Part shown: positions 1-8,766 of the stretch, piece after piece | Position numbering within the stretch: the first letter of the stretch is position 1 | How the letters are laid out: each line of letters begins with the position of its first letter | Source of the DNA: G963662605 sp963667005 | Lineage (GTDB): Bacteria; Bacteroidota; Ignavibacteria; Ignavibacteriales; Ignavibacteriaceae | Direction: 5' to 3' | Assembly: GCA_963667005.1 (NCBI GenBank) | Contig: OY762937.1 | Location: 2,232,001-2,296,000, forward strand | Length of the DNA stretch: 64,000 nucleotides | Notes under the pieces: model-generated | What the model was told of the DNA's origin: nothing | The model's database searches: none | The model's input: only the letters and a program-made list of their open reading frames with translations | Translations under genes and position numbers: made by a program

Positions 1-1
1 T

Positions 2-943
2 GCAGCTATAAGGGCCTGGTACTGGATGGGGTATAGGTTGGGGGATAAGTACATCAAAGTGAGTATGAACCCACGTAACTCACTTTTAAAAAAGATACAA
101 GATTTGCTCAATAATTCTGTATACTTATCAGCTAATCAGCTTGTGCCTTCCGAATTTGCCCGACTGGCTGAACAGATTCTCGTTGAAGATCCAAAATTCA
201 TCAGATGCTATTCTGTCCCGTTAATGTATCTTGCTCAAAGAATCGAAGAAACGTATGGCGGGTATAAGGGAAAAGCTCTAAAAGCAATAAATACAACAGG
301 GAGCACTCTGCATGTAGATGTGCGTCAGAAGATTGAGACAGTATTTAAAGTCAAAATATTTGATGCTTATAGTTGTGAAGGCGGTGCCGTATTTGCTCAA
401 TGCCCTCATCACCGGTTCTATCATCCATCGGAAGAATATGCAATTTCCGAATATATAGCGGATAATGTCACATTGGCGGATTCGGAAAAGCCCTATCGGC
501 ATATCACTACCGATCTACACAATTATGCTTCTCCGTTCATTCGTTATGATACACAGGACTATCTGGTTTTAGGTGATGATGTTCCATGTTCTTGTGGTAG
601 AAGCTACACCAATATTAAAAGTATCAAAGGTAGAGATGGCGATATTCTCCGAACACCATCAGGAAAAATTTTAGTAGTTGAGAACTTTGTCGCATACTTT
701 GAATGGGTTAATGAGGTCGAAACTATTCAGGTTGAGCAGACAAGAGTTGATGAAATAGTAATTAGAGTAGTTCCCAATGACCTATTTAATGAGTCGGTTA
801 GAAGCAAATTAATTGATCACTGGCAGAATTATATTGGTAGTGACGTTAAGGTACGAATAGAAGTGGTCAAAGAAATTCAGCTGACAAAATCGGGCAAACG
901 TAGAACTGTTTTACGAAATCCTGAGATAAAACTAAATGTTTGA
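2..943 (+). CDS. CapK/PaaK-like adenylate-forming ligase, 5' end cut by window edge
   Basis: The reading frame is open from base 2, so the gene begins upstream; the first ATG at 26 is internal to the family's conserved stretch (AIRAWYWMGYRLGDKYIKV) and is not the likely start. The visible 313 residues match the central and C-terminal parts of phenylacetate-CoA ligase/CapK-like proteins: a Y-S-C-E-G-G segment near residue 120, the hinge-like region YDTQDYLVLGDDVPCSCGR with its Cys pair, and the GRDGDILRTPSGK segment leading into the small C-terminal domain. In polysaccharide clusters such proteins are thought to activate carboxylates for sugar modification; the substrate is not visible here. 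It overlaps the next gene by 8 bases (ATGTTTGA), so the two are probably cotranslated. Confidence 0.8.
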   Translation, partial: AAIRAWYWMGYRLGDKYIKVSMNPRNSLLKKIQDLLNNSVYLSANQLVPSEFARLAEQILVEDPKFIRCYSVPLMYLAQRIEETYGGYKGKALKAINTTGSTLHVDVRQKIETVFKVKIFDAYSCEGGAVFAQCPHHRFYHPSEEYAISEYIADNVTLADSEKPYRHITTDLHNYASPFIRYDTQDYLVLGDDVPCSCGRSYTNIKSIKGRDGDILRTPSGKILVVENFVAYFEWVNEVETIQVEQTRVDEIVIRVVPNDLFNESVRSKLIDHWQNYIGSDVKVRIEVVKEIQLTKSGKRRTVLRNPEIKLNV

Positions 944-1838
944 AATCAACATAATAAAATCTGTTATCAAAGGTACTCTTACTTTTATTCCGGGAATATC
1001 CAATATACTTGAAGGTAAGAAAAAATCTTCAAAGCATAGCGGGGCAAAGGCCGAATTTTGCTACGCCATGTGGATGGGTGTTTTAAAAAACTTTGAAGAA
1101 AACGGTATAGTCCCCAAATTTCAAAATATTGGTGAACTTGGCTGCGGCGGTTCGGTAGGTCTTGGGATATGTGCGGTGCTGAGTGGCGTTGAAAAGTACA
1201 CAGCATTAGAAATAGAAGACCATTTTGACGCAGAAAACAATTTGAAAGTGCTCAACGATTTAGTGTCTCTACTGAAAACAGAAGCCCCTGTTCCTCAAAA
1301 TTTTGCACAGTTGAATATTAAATCGGCAAACTCAGAATTTCCAAAGAACTTAGTTAGTCCTAATTTTAATAATAAAGATTTGATTCAGGAAATAACAGAC
1401 AACATCAAGGCGAATTGTCTTCAAACCGAACCGATCAATATTTTGTATGGTTGGGATAAAAATATCTCTTTAAAGTATGATCTGATATTTTCCCGGGCTG
1501 TTATGGAGCATGTTGACAATCCTCGGCAAGTTTATACTCAGGCTGCAAAATTGCTGAGACCCGGTGGTTTTATGTTCCATGACATAGAATTGCATGCTCA
1601 TGGGCTCACCAAGGATGTTAACGGACATCTTAAAATTCCGGGAATCTTGTGGCGGTTGATTAAAGGACGGCGAAAATATTTTATGAACCGGCTGACAATT
1701 GACAAGCACATTGAGATTCTTCAAGATTTGAAGTTTTCCATAATCGATGTTCGATATACGAAGGAAAATACTTCGGATGCAAAAACCGGGAAATTGATAG
1801 GCGCAACCATTCTGGCGCAGAGTTCAACTGTATCGTAA
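936..1838 (+). CDS. class I SAM-dependent methyltransferase
   Basis: This 300-residue protein has motif I (IGELGCGGSVGLG, about residues 64-76) followed by an acidic strand end (ALEIED), and the later motif YDLIFSRAVMEHVDNP with LRPGGFMFHDIE, typical of methyltransferase type 11/12 folds. It probably methylates a sugar or other precursor of the surface polysaccharide made by this cluster; the target cannot be read from sequence. The N-terminal 60 residues are basic and have no clear membrane segment. The ATG at 936 overlaps the ligase stop codon, and a 50-base gap separates it from the DUF354 gene. Confidence 0.85.
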   Translation: MFEINIIKSVIKGTLTFIPGISNILEGKKKSSKHSGAKAEFCYAMWMGVLKNFEENGIVPKFQNIGELGCGGSVGLGICAVLSGVEKYTALEIEDHFDAENNLKVLNDLVSLLKTEAPVPQNFAQLNIKSANSEFPKNLVSPNFNNKDLIQEITDNIKANCLQTEPINILYGWDKNISLKYDLIFSRAVMEHVDNPRQVYTQAAKLLRPGGFMFHDIELHAHGLTKDVNGHLKIPGILWRLIKGRRKYFMNRLTIDKHIEILQDLKFSIIDVRYTKENTSDAKTGKLIGATILAQSSTVS

Positions 1839-1888
1839 GAATCCGGACACAGGTTCACAATTCAATTAAAAATACTCAATCCGAATTT

Positions 1889-2971
1889 ATGAATGTACTC
1901 ATTGATATAGGGCATCCGGCCCATGTTCATCTCTTTAAGAATTTTGCTGCTGAGATGATCACAAAGGGTCATAGCGTTTTATTTACCTGCAGGGAAAAAG
2001 AATTTGAAATTGCTTTATTAAAAAAATATGGCTTTGCATACCGGTCTTTAGGAAAGAAATATGCTGCCTCAATCGGTAAAATTTGGGGATTGGCCGAATT
2101 CGGTATCAAAGAATATATAACAGGCCTAAAATTCAAACCGGATATTCTTTTAAGTCATGGATCGCCATACGCCGCTCATGCAGCTTTCTTATTGGGAAAG
2201 CCACACATATCCTTTGAAGACACCTTCAATTCTGAGCAATTACGGCTATATCTGCCTTTTACAAAAGTAGTTTTCACCTCGGAATACGAGCATCCACTCA
2301 AATCAAAAAGAATTATTCCATACGCAGGATATAATGAACTTGCTTATCTGCATCCCAAAAGGTTCACTCCCGATGTTTCAGTTTTAAGTGAACTTGGTGT
2401 TAGCAGTACCGATAAGTACGTGATAATCCGCTTCATATCCTGGAACGCTACACACGACCGTGGACAGGGTGGAATAACCTTTGAGAATAAGATTAAAACT
2501 GTAGCAGAGTTCTCAAAATGTGCCAAGGTTTTCATTTCATCAGAATCAACGTTGCCTGACGAATTGCGGAAGTATAGGGTATCTATAGATCCTTCACGCA
2601 TGCATGATGCGATTGCATTTGCCGCTTTGATGTATGGAGAAAGTTCAACAATGGCAGAGGAGGCTGCCATGTTAGGCACGCCTGCTGTATATCTTTCTTC
2701 TATTCGTACTTACTACACAGATCACTTGGAAAAGGATTACCAACTGCTGCGCTCATTTGGAAATTCGGTAAACGATCAGGCAGCGGCAATTGATTTTGCT
2801 TCGGATATACTAAAAAATACCGAAAATCGTTCATCCTGGAAAGAACGGCAGCAAAAAATGCTGCATGACAAAATAGATGTAACTGCCATGCTTGTCTGGT
2901 TTGTCGAAAACTTTCCCGAAAGCGAATCGGTTCTGAGAGCTACTCCCGATTATCAGCTCAGATTTCATTAA
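1889..2971 (+). CDS. DUF354 family protein (glycosyltransferase/epimerase-like fold)
   Basis: The start MNVLIDIGHPAHVHLFKNF is the hallmark of the DUF354 family, whose members have a GT-B/UDP-GlcNAc 2-epimerase-like double Rossmann fold. Further family features are FKPDILLSHGSPYAAHAA (about residues 90-107), the SFEDTF motif and a C-terminal ESSTMAEEAAMLGTPAVYL loop that in GT-B folds binds the nucleotide-sugar. The length of 360 residues is usual. No biochemical activity can be assigned beyond likely nucleotide-sugar binding; its place between a methyltransferase and a FemAB-like transferase supports a role in extracellular glycan synthesis. Confidence 0.8.
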   Translation: MNVLIDIGHPAHVHLFKNFAAEMITKGHSVLFTCREKEFEIALLKKYGFAYRSLGKKYAASIGKIWGLAEFGIKEYITGLKFKPDILLSHGSPYAAHAAFLLGKPHISFEDTFNSEQLRLYLPFTKVVFTSEYEHPLKSKRIIPYAGYNELAYLHPKRFTPDVSVLSELGVSSTDKYVIIRFISWNATHDRGQGGITFENKIKTVAEFSKCAKVFISSESTLPDELRKYRVSIDPSRMHDAIAFAALMYGESSTMAEEAAMLGTPAVYLSSIRTYYTDHLEKDYQLLRSFGNSVNDQAAAIDFASDILKNTENRSSWKERQQKMLHDKIDVTAMLVWFVENFPESESVLRATPDYQLRFH

Positions 2972-3003
2972 AGAATACACAACGCAAAAGAACAAACACT
3001 CTC

Positions 3004-3939
3004 ATGGAAATATTTCAGTCACCGCAGTATCTTGACGTTATTAAAAATTCAGCCGGGTTCGTTCCCTTTAAGATTACCGAAAACTCTTCAACAGGTGCCT
3101 TGACAGTACAGGGATTCATCACACGCGAAAAAAGTACAATAAAAAACTTTTTTACAAGGAGAGCAATAATTTTTGGCAATCCGGTGCTTCAGGAAGCCGA
3201 TAGGGAATTGCTGAATAACTTATTGAAGAAACTTCGCAAAGAACTGTCCGGTAAAGCAATATATATTGAGTTTAGAAATTTAACGGATCAATCTTCCTTT
3301 AAAGACATATATGAATCCAATGGTTTTCTATATGAAGATCATCTGGATATTTTAGTTGATCTAACTAAAAGTGAAGATGAACTGTGGAAAAATGTTACAA
3401 CAAAACGGCGCAACGGAATACGGAGGGCAACTAAAGAGGGGACCGTATTTAAAGTCGCGGATGATTTTGATTCATTGAAAGAATGCTATACAATATTGCA
3501 AGAAGTATATTCAAGAGCAAAGCTCCCCTTATATAACTTTGATTTCTTTGAAAGTATGTATAAGCAGTTCAATGGCGATGCAAAACTTCATATGTTCACT
3601 GCCGAGTATCAGGGCAAAATTATCGGCTGCATGCTTGCTTTGGGTTACAAAGGGATTCTATATGATTTGTATGCCGGCGCAAGGGCTGAATATTACAATA
3701 AATATCCAAATGATTTGATTCCATGGGAAGTCTTCCGCTGGGCGAAAAGTAATGGGTATCACTTATTTGACTTTGGTGGAGCGGGTAAACCCGGAATTCC
3801 TTATAAGGTAAGGGACTATAAAAAGCAGTTTGGCGGTGAATTAGTGAACTTTGGCAGGTTCAAATTGATTCTCAATAAGCCGTTGTATAAATTCGGGGAA
3901 TTTGCATTATCCCTGATAAAAAAATCAAGCAAGGGCTGA
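3004..3939 (+). CDS. FemAB-like / GNAT-fold aminoacyl- or acyltransferase
   Basis: This 311-residue protein resembles the FemAB/Mur ligase-related GNAT family often found in exopolysaccharide loci. Visible signatures are the WKNVTTKRRNGIRRATKEG segment (about residues 129-147), the acetyltransferase core KIIGCMLALGYKGILYDLYAGA, and the C-terminal YHLFDFGGAGKPGIPYKVRDYKKQFGG element, close to the family pattern FDFG...GIxxFKxxFG. It probably transfers an aminoacyl or acyl group from a tRNA or CoA donor to a glycan or lipid-linked precursor in the cytoplasm. It starts 32 bases after the DUF354 gene. Confidence 0.75.
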   Translation: MEIFQSPQYLDVIKNSAGFVPFKITENSSTGALTVQGFITREKSTIKNFFTRRAIIFGNPVLQEADRELLNNLLKKLRKELSGKAIYIEFRNLTDQSSFKDIYESNGFLYEDHLDILVDLTKSEDELWKNVTTKRRNGIRRATKEGTVFKVADDFDSLKECYTILQEVYSRAKLPLYNFDFFESMYKQFNGDAKLHMFTAEYQGKIIGCMLALGYKGILYDLYAGARAEYYNKYPNDLIPWEVFRWAKSNGYHLFDFGGAGKPGIPYKVRDYKKQFGGELVNFGRFKLILNKPLYKFGEFALSLIKKSSKG

Positions 3940-3993
3940 GCATTTAACAACGCGTTACTTCATCTTTTTTTTTGTGGAAGAATATTAGTTTTT

Positions 3994-4785
3994 ATGAAGC
4001 ATAGAGATTTTACTCTTAAGAAATACCGTGATTTATTATCTGCTTTGAAAGAAACTCAAAGCCGATTTCTGACTGTCAGGGAGTTTATTCAGAATGATTC
4101 CAATCCTGAAGAAAATGGTATTATAATTTTAAGGCATGACGTCGACTTAAAACCTGAAAATTCACTTCAAACAGCGATCGTTGAAAATTCAATGGGAATA
4201 CGCGGTACGTATTATTTCCGTATCATTCCTCAGACGCTGCATCCGGATATTATTCTGAAGATTGCTTCACTCGGACACGAAATCGGTTATCATTATGAAG
4301 ATATGGATTTGGTCAAGGCGCCATCTTTGGATGCTCATATTGACTTAGCTTATAAAAGCTTTTGCAGTAATCTTGCTAAACTCAGAGAAATAATCCCGAT
4401 TGATACAATCTGTATGCATGGCAGCCCTATGGGCAAATATGATAATAAAATGATCTGGAATAAATATCATTACAAGGAATTGGGACTGATTTGTGAACCA
4501 TACTATGATATAGATTTCAGTCAATTTGCATATTTTACTGATACCGGGAGAACTTGGAACGGCGGGGCAGTTAGTATAAGAGATCGTGTTAATTCAAAAT
4601 ATAGTCTGAATTACAAATCGACACAACAGATCATTGCAAATAAAGAGACTCTTCCTCCAAACATGATGTTTACAATCCATCCTCAACGATGGAATGATAA
4701 TCTTGTCCCTTGGGTTAGGGAGTTGGTTTTTCAAAATATGCGGAATGTCGTTAAAAGAATTCTGCTATCGGTACGGAAAAATTAA
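3994..4785 (+). CDS. polysaccharide deacetylase-like protein (CE4 fold)
   Basis: The 263 residues contain the first NodB-type motif LRHDVDLKP (about residues 47-55; HDVD gives the catalytic base and first metal ligand), the RGTYYFRI strand, and the metal-binding second motif GHEIGYHYEDMD (H-x4-H). A later CMHGSPMGKYDN stretch carries another conserved His. This is the compact form seen in capsule and lipopolysaccharide loci, predicted to remove acetyl groups from a glycan using a divalent metal. No signal peptide is visible, so a cytoplasmic or precursor-level role is possible. It ends 33 bases from the convergent Wzi-like gene. Confidence 0.75.
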   Translation: MKHRDFTLKKYRDLLSALKETQSRFLTVREFIQNDSNPEENGIIILRHDVDLKPENSLQTAIVENSMGIRGTYYFRIIPQTLHPDIILKIASLGHEIGYHYEDMDLVKAPSLDAHIDLAYKSFCSNLAKLREIIPIDTICMHGSPMGKYDNKMIWNKYHYKELGLICEPYYDIDFSQFAYFTDTGRTWNGGAVSIRDRVNSKYSLNYKSTQQIIANKETLPPNMMFTIHPQRWNDNLVPWVRELVFQNMRNVVKRILLSVRKN

Positions 4786-4818
4786 CGATAGATAACAATT
4801 TCATTAGGTGCGGCGTTT

Positions 4819-6456
4819 CTATAATCCATATTGTGCTGAAAATGCAAATGAAAATTTGCTGCCTTTCATCCAGCTAAAAGTTCTTTTGGAATCCTCGTCG
4901 GAAATATCGGCATACTTCAATAAAAGATTAACGAATGAGTCCCGTAGTACCTCGTATCTGATGCCGCATTGAGCTGAATATTCCTTACGAAGAGGCCCAT
5001 ATAACAAATTTAGTTCTGCAGGAGGATTGCTGTAGGCGTAACTGATATCCTTCATACCACCTTTTCTGATTCTTTCCCCAATTACCTCAACTGTTAAGCG
5101 TGAAACAGGGCGATAGCTGAATTTTAGAGATAGCTCGTCTGCATTTTGCCCCATCCAATCACCAAGAGAATATCCCATATGCTTATATGTACTAATTTCA
5201 GAATGATTTTCGTATATCCATGGACGTAATTGCGTATACTCGAAATTTACATCCAGATTCGGAATTACTACATCTACTTTTTTTGCCCCTACCGTAAAAG
5301 CAAACCATGAGGTATACCAAATACCTTTGAGAATCTTCCGGACGTTTAAAGCATCAATAAAAAGTGTCCCGTAAAATTGATACGTGGAGGGGTAATTTAT
5401 TTTTATATCGGAAAATATCATCCCGTTGCCGTCGTCTGATAATTGCCGCCCGGTATTATGATCCATGACCTTATAATACATAAAAGGAATAAAGGTCTCC
5501 CACCTTGGCGAACCGCCATACACAAAACTATTTCCAATTGAAAAATCAACATTGCGATGCAAGCTGACTGATACCATGTTTGCGACATAGTATTTATCAA
5601 TATATTTCTGTTCAACTGTCGGGTCTAAACTGCCGGGATAATTGTAATAAAAACTTGCAGTGTCATATATCAACGAGTTCAACCAACCCTGCATGTAGTA
5701 AAATCTCAACCAGTCTGTCGGTTGCAGGACTAACTGAAAGTGCGGGAAATCCGGAGCCTTTGACGATAGAATGATCTGTCCAAATTGTCCATGTCCCCAA
5801 TTGGCGTAGTCTTTAATAATTGATAATGAATACCAATTACCGCTTAATGATACGCTTCCTTTGACATCACTGTAATCGAATGAATTATTTCCGGAGGTTG
5901 TTACAAAATACCCGCTTTTCGGAGAAAATAACTTTTCTCTATCAGAATTATCACCGTATTCCGTATTGTCCCGGTATTCAAAACTACCGGCAAAGGAGTT
6001 TCCGTAGGTTCCCCAGAATTTGCCACCCCACCAGCGGTGATGGCCGGATTTGTCCCCATATTTGGAAATCTCATACCCGGCAATCGGTGTTACAGTAAAT
6101 TTGAATACGGAATCGCGATACTTGTACAAATAAGAACGTTCTATTTCCGGTATATTCATTTCTACTGCGAATTCCGAACAATACCAAAGATAATCCTCTT
6201 TATCGACTTGATTCATTGTGGTCTGATATTGATTAAGATCTTTCAAGTGCTGAGCGACTTGCTGACGGGTTAGTGGTTTGACTTCATCGTGATAGGTGAG
6301 TGCACCTCGGAGTGACATTCTATCGAGAAATGTATAGACCGGATCATTCACAGAAGTAAAGACTATTTGAGCTTGTGAGAATTGACACGATAGCAATACC
6401 AGAAGTAGGCTACAGGTGAGTAGATTTCGCACTCTGAAGTTGAAATTCTTCATCAT
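4819..6456 (-). CDS. outer-membrane capsule assembly Wzi-like protein
   Basis: The 545-residue product starts with a basic N-terminus and hydrophobic signal sequence ending near SCQFSQA/Q, followed by a beta-strand-rich, aromatic-rich body with repeated alternating patterns ending in a terminal aromatic-type strand (FSFAFSAQYGL). The N-terminal helical stretch (FLDRMSLRGAL, LTRQQVAQHLKDL) and the overall pattern match the Caps_assemb_Wzi family, outer-membrane barrels that help attach or export polysaccharide. Its start ATG overlaps the stop codon of the upstream sugar transferase (ATGA, 6453-6456), so the two are translationally coupled. Exact family membership should be confirmed by a profile search. 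Confidence 0.65.
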   Translation of the reverse strand: MMKNFNFRVRNLLTCSLLLVLLSCQFSQAQIVFTSVNDPVYTFLDRMSLRGALTYHDEVKPLTRQQVAQHLKDLNQYQTTMNQVDKEDYLWYCSEFAVEMNIPEIERSYLYKYRDSVFKFTVTPIAGYEISKYGDKSGHHRWWGGKFWGTYGNSFAGSFEYRDNTEYGDNSDREKLFSPKSGYFVTTSGNNSFDYSDVKGSVSLSGNWYSLSIIKDYANWGHGQFGQIILSSKAPDFPHFQLVLQPTDWLRFYYMQGWLNSLIYDTASFYYNYPGSLDPTVEQKYIDKYYVANMVSVSLHRNVDFSIGNSFVYGGSPRWETFIPFMYYKVMDHNTGRQLSDDGNGMIFSDIKINYPSTYQFYGTLFIDALNVRKILKGIWYTSWFAFTVGAKKVDVVIPNLDVNFEYTQLRPWIYENHSEISTYKHMGYSLGDWMGQNADELSLKFSYRPVSRLTVEVIGERIRKGGMKDISYAYSNPPAELNLLYGPLRKEYSAQCGIRYEVLRDSFVNLLLKYADISDEDSKRTFSWMKGSKFSFAFSAQYGL

Positions 6457-8405
6457 TTACTTCTTGCACTTTTTATAAGAATATTATAAAAGGATTTGAA
6501 AAAATATTTAATGTCTGTCTTAATTGGTGAAACATCATAGGCGTTCATATAGTTTACTTCGGACTGTATTATTTCCTCCAATGTTGTCGGAAGGTCTACA
6601 TAGAAAGGAGGAACCAAACCGGGCTTATAGTTTTTACGCCGCTCTCTCACTTCTTCACCGTATAGCGATAAGTAATGCTGGCTTATCGGCCTTACACCTA
6701 CAAGTTTCAGATCGCCTTTTAACCAGTTCAGTATCATCGGGAGCTCATCAACCCAAATTTTTCTAAAGAATCTTCCCCATGATGTAATGCGGAAGTCCTG
6801 ATGGAATTTACCGCCTTCTTCAAGTTTATTGTGTTCATAGACAAATTTTTGCAGGTACTCGGAATATGGATGCATCGTGCGTAATTTGTACACAAGGATG
6901 ATTTTCCCATCTTTCCCAATCCTTCTCATCTTGAAGAGGGGACCGTAACTCGGATTTTTGTCTTCCCTTGGATGACTTACTTTGTGCGCGATGAAGAATA
7001 CTTTCTGATCAATTTCTTTAATGGCAATCACCTCAAACCCACAATAGTAAAGTCTTCCCAAGCTCTCTGCCAAAGATATTGCTCTATTTTTCCCTTTTGT
7101 AATGGCAAAGTAAATTGATTTTGTTATTGGCAATTTTGGAAAAACCCGCGTCCAAATAAATTCAATAAAGTAAAGAATCCGGCCGAGATAGAACGGGTAG
7201 CTTTGTTTGAAATGTCTGAACCGCAAATGCGCCGGCTCTAATGCCCCGATGAAAATACCGCCATCTTTTAATTTATTATTTACTTCAATGAAATATTTAT
7301 TAAGATACCTGATATTGTTAAGATCCTGTAAATTGCAAAAGAACGAAATATATTCATCAGGCATAACTTCAATATTATATATGTCATTTGTTCTGATTGC
7401 AATGGCAAGATCCGCATCGATTGACTGTAACTCAAGGCTGGATTCAATGAATGAGAATACTGCAGGATAATTTCTGAGGAAAATGTTCCGCAGCTTTGAT
7501 TCAAACGTGTAATTTATTCTTTCGGTGTTCGGGAAATAGTATTTATCCTGATTGACCTTCATGATATTATCGAGGGGATCGTCAGCAAGCTCAGGGGCCT
7601 TAGTGGTCGTCGAATCTACCTCATCAGATTGCATGGGTTTCAAATTAAGGTATATCACGATATCCACGATAAGTGCTGAAATAGAATATATAATAATGGT
7701 ATGAAGAAATCTAAACTGTGGGAGTATATCCGGAGTCAAATAAAAAACGACAAAGGAGGATAGAAGAAAGAAGTAAATACCATTTTTAAGAATCTGCCAT
7801 ATCAGCAGGTATATGACATTAACAGCACGGAGATTATAATATAGGCCCGACATAAAACCGGAAAGCATCCAGACAAAAAATATGATCAATATATAGTCTA
7901 TTCTGGGCAAGCCGGATATACTTGGTGGGTAGAAAAGATATTGCGTACCAATAATGACCACAAAAACACATAATTCCATTACAAATCGTGTGAACGATAA
8001 GTCCTTAAAACCCCGGAAATAACTCCGTAAGCCCGCTGACCGGATGGCGAATATCATTTCGATTGCAAAACCGCTCGCGGCGGAAAGAATGAACACCGAG
8101 CGCGAATGATATGCATCTGCACCAAAAAGATTGAAGGCAGAATATATTCCGATCATGATAATGAATGAAAGGGTTAATGATTTAATTTCACCGAGCGATG
8201 ATTTGTTGTCTGTGTATACAATCTTTCTTGCAATTGTTGCAGAAATTAACCATGCGAAGGAATATAAAAATATAAAGGACGTATAATATCTGTTTGCAAA
8301 AGGTAGTTTACCAAAGTGGATCAAATGAAAAACGGCAAAGGGAATTGCGTAAATCAAATAATTCCAAAGCAATCCTTTAACCTGGGACCATCTATGTGAA
8401 AGCAT
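6453..8405 (-). CDS. membrane sugar-1-phosphate transferase with a methyltransferase-like central domain
   Basis: The 650-residue protein has about six hydrophobic segments in residues 10-265, a soluble middle region, and a C-terminal bacterial sugar transferase domain (about 484-645). The last contains FKMRRIGKDGK, YKLRTMHPYS, the catalytic-type WVDELPMILNWLKGDLKLVG and VRPIS, all hallmarks of the enzymes that start polysaccharide repeat units by loading a phosphosugar onto undecaprenyl phosphate. The middle part (about 290-480) reads like the second half of a Rossmann methyltransferase (NIRYLNKYFIEVNNKLKDGG) but lacks a clear SAM-binding glycine motif. It overlaps the Wzi-like gene by 4 bases. 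Confidence 0.85.
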   Translation of the reverse strand: MLSHRWSQVKGLLWNYLIYAIPFAVFHLIHFGKLPFANRYYTSFIFLYSFAWLISATIARKIVYTDNKSSLGEIKSLTLSFIIMIGIYSAFNLFGADAYHSRSVFILSAASGFAIEMIFAIRSAGLRSYFRGFKDLSFTRFVMELCVFVVIIGTQYLFYPPSISGLPRIDYILIIFFVWMLSGFMSGLYYNLRAVNVIYLLIWQILKNGIYFFLLSSFVVFYLTPDILPQFRFLHTIIIYSISALIVDIVIYLNLKPMQSDEVDSTTTKAPELADDPLDNIMKVNQDKYYFPNTERINYTFESKLRNIFLRNYPAVFSFIESSLELQSIDADLAIAIRTNDIYNIEVMPDEYISFFCNLQDLNNIRYLNKYFIEVNNKLKDGGIFIGALEPAHLRFRHFKQSYPFYLGRILYFIEFIWTRVFPKLPITKSIYFAITKGKNRAISLAESLGRLYYCGFEVIAIKEIDQKVFFIAHKVSHPREDKNPSYGPLFKMRRIGKDGKIILVYKLRTMHPYSEYLQKFVYEHNKLEEGGKFHQDFRITSWGRFFRKIWVDELPMILNWLKGDLKLVGVRPISQHYLSLYGEEVRERRKNYKPGLVPPFYVDLPTTLEEIIQSEVNYMNAYDVSPIKTDIKYFFKSFYNILIKSARSK

Positions 8406-8766
8406 TATAAACTCAATGTGATATTTTTATTATTAACCCGAATTCTACGGGCCAAACAATTTCCAGATTCTTATAATTATATATATCCACAATACATCGG
8501 TGGAAATTCGGTGTGTGATTCTTGAATTTTGAGCGAGGAGCAATATCGTACATTTTTTGTAGCATCCTCCGATTGTAACACATTAATAGAAGTCTATTAT
8601 GAGCACTTTCCCAAATATAAGAAAATCATACACCAAAATGAAGTTGTCGTAAAGACAACTGTCGAAATACATTGTTCACTAGTAAATCAAAAAACCCCCG
8701 CATGCGGGGGTTTTTTTGATGGTAATTTTGAGCATTTTTTTGCCCGCCTTAAGCAGTGAAATCAGT
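8406..8766. other. 361-base intergenic region between two minus-strand genes
   Basis: This gap lies between the start of the sugar transferase gene and the end of the large T9SS cargo gene. It holds a strong palindromic terminator (8689-8717) and, to its left, a smaller hairpin (AGTTGTC, 5-base loop, GACAACT at 8642-8660). No convincing gene is seen. An open frame at 8529-8759 runs straight through the terminator and has no similarity I recognise. Confidence 0.6.
8689..8717 (-). terminator. palindromic intrinsic terminator of the T9SS cargo gene
   Basis: A perfect 28-base palindrome: AAAAAACCCCC, central GCATGC, GGGGGTTTTTT. It has a GC-rich stem with A-runs and T-runs on both sides, so it can stop transcription from either direction. 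It lies about 50 bases downstream of the stop codon of the minus-strand cargo gene. Confidence 0.85.

Noticed and set aside
8529..8759. 76-codon plus-strand open frame in the gap before the T9SS cargo gene
   Set aside because: It runs across a perfect terminator palindrome at 8689-8717, has no recognisable domain and no good ribosome site.
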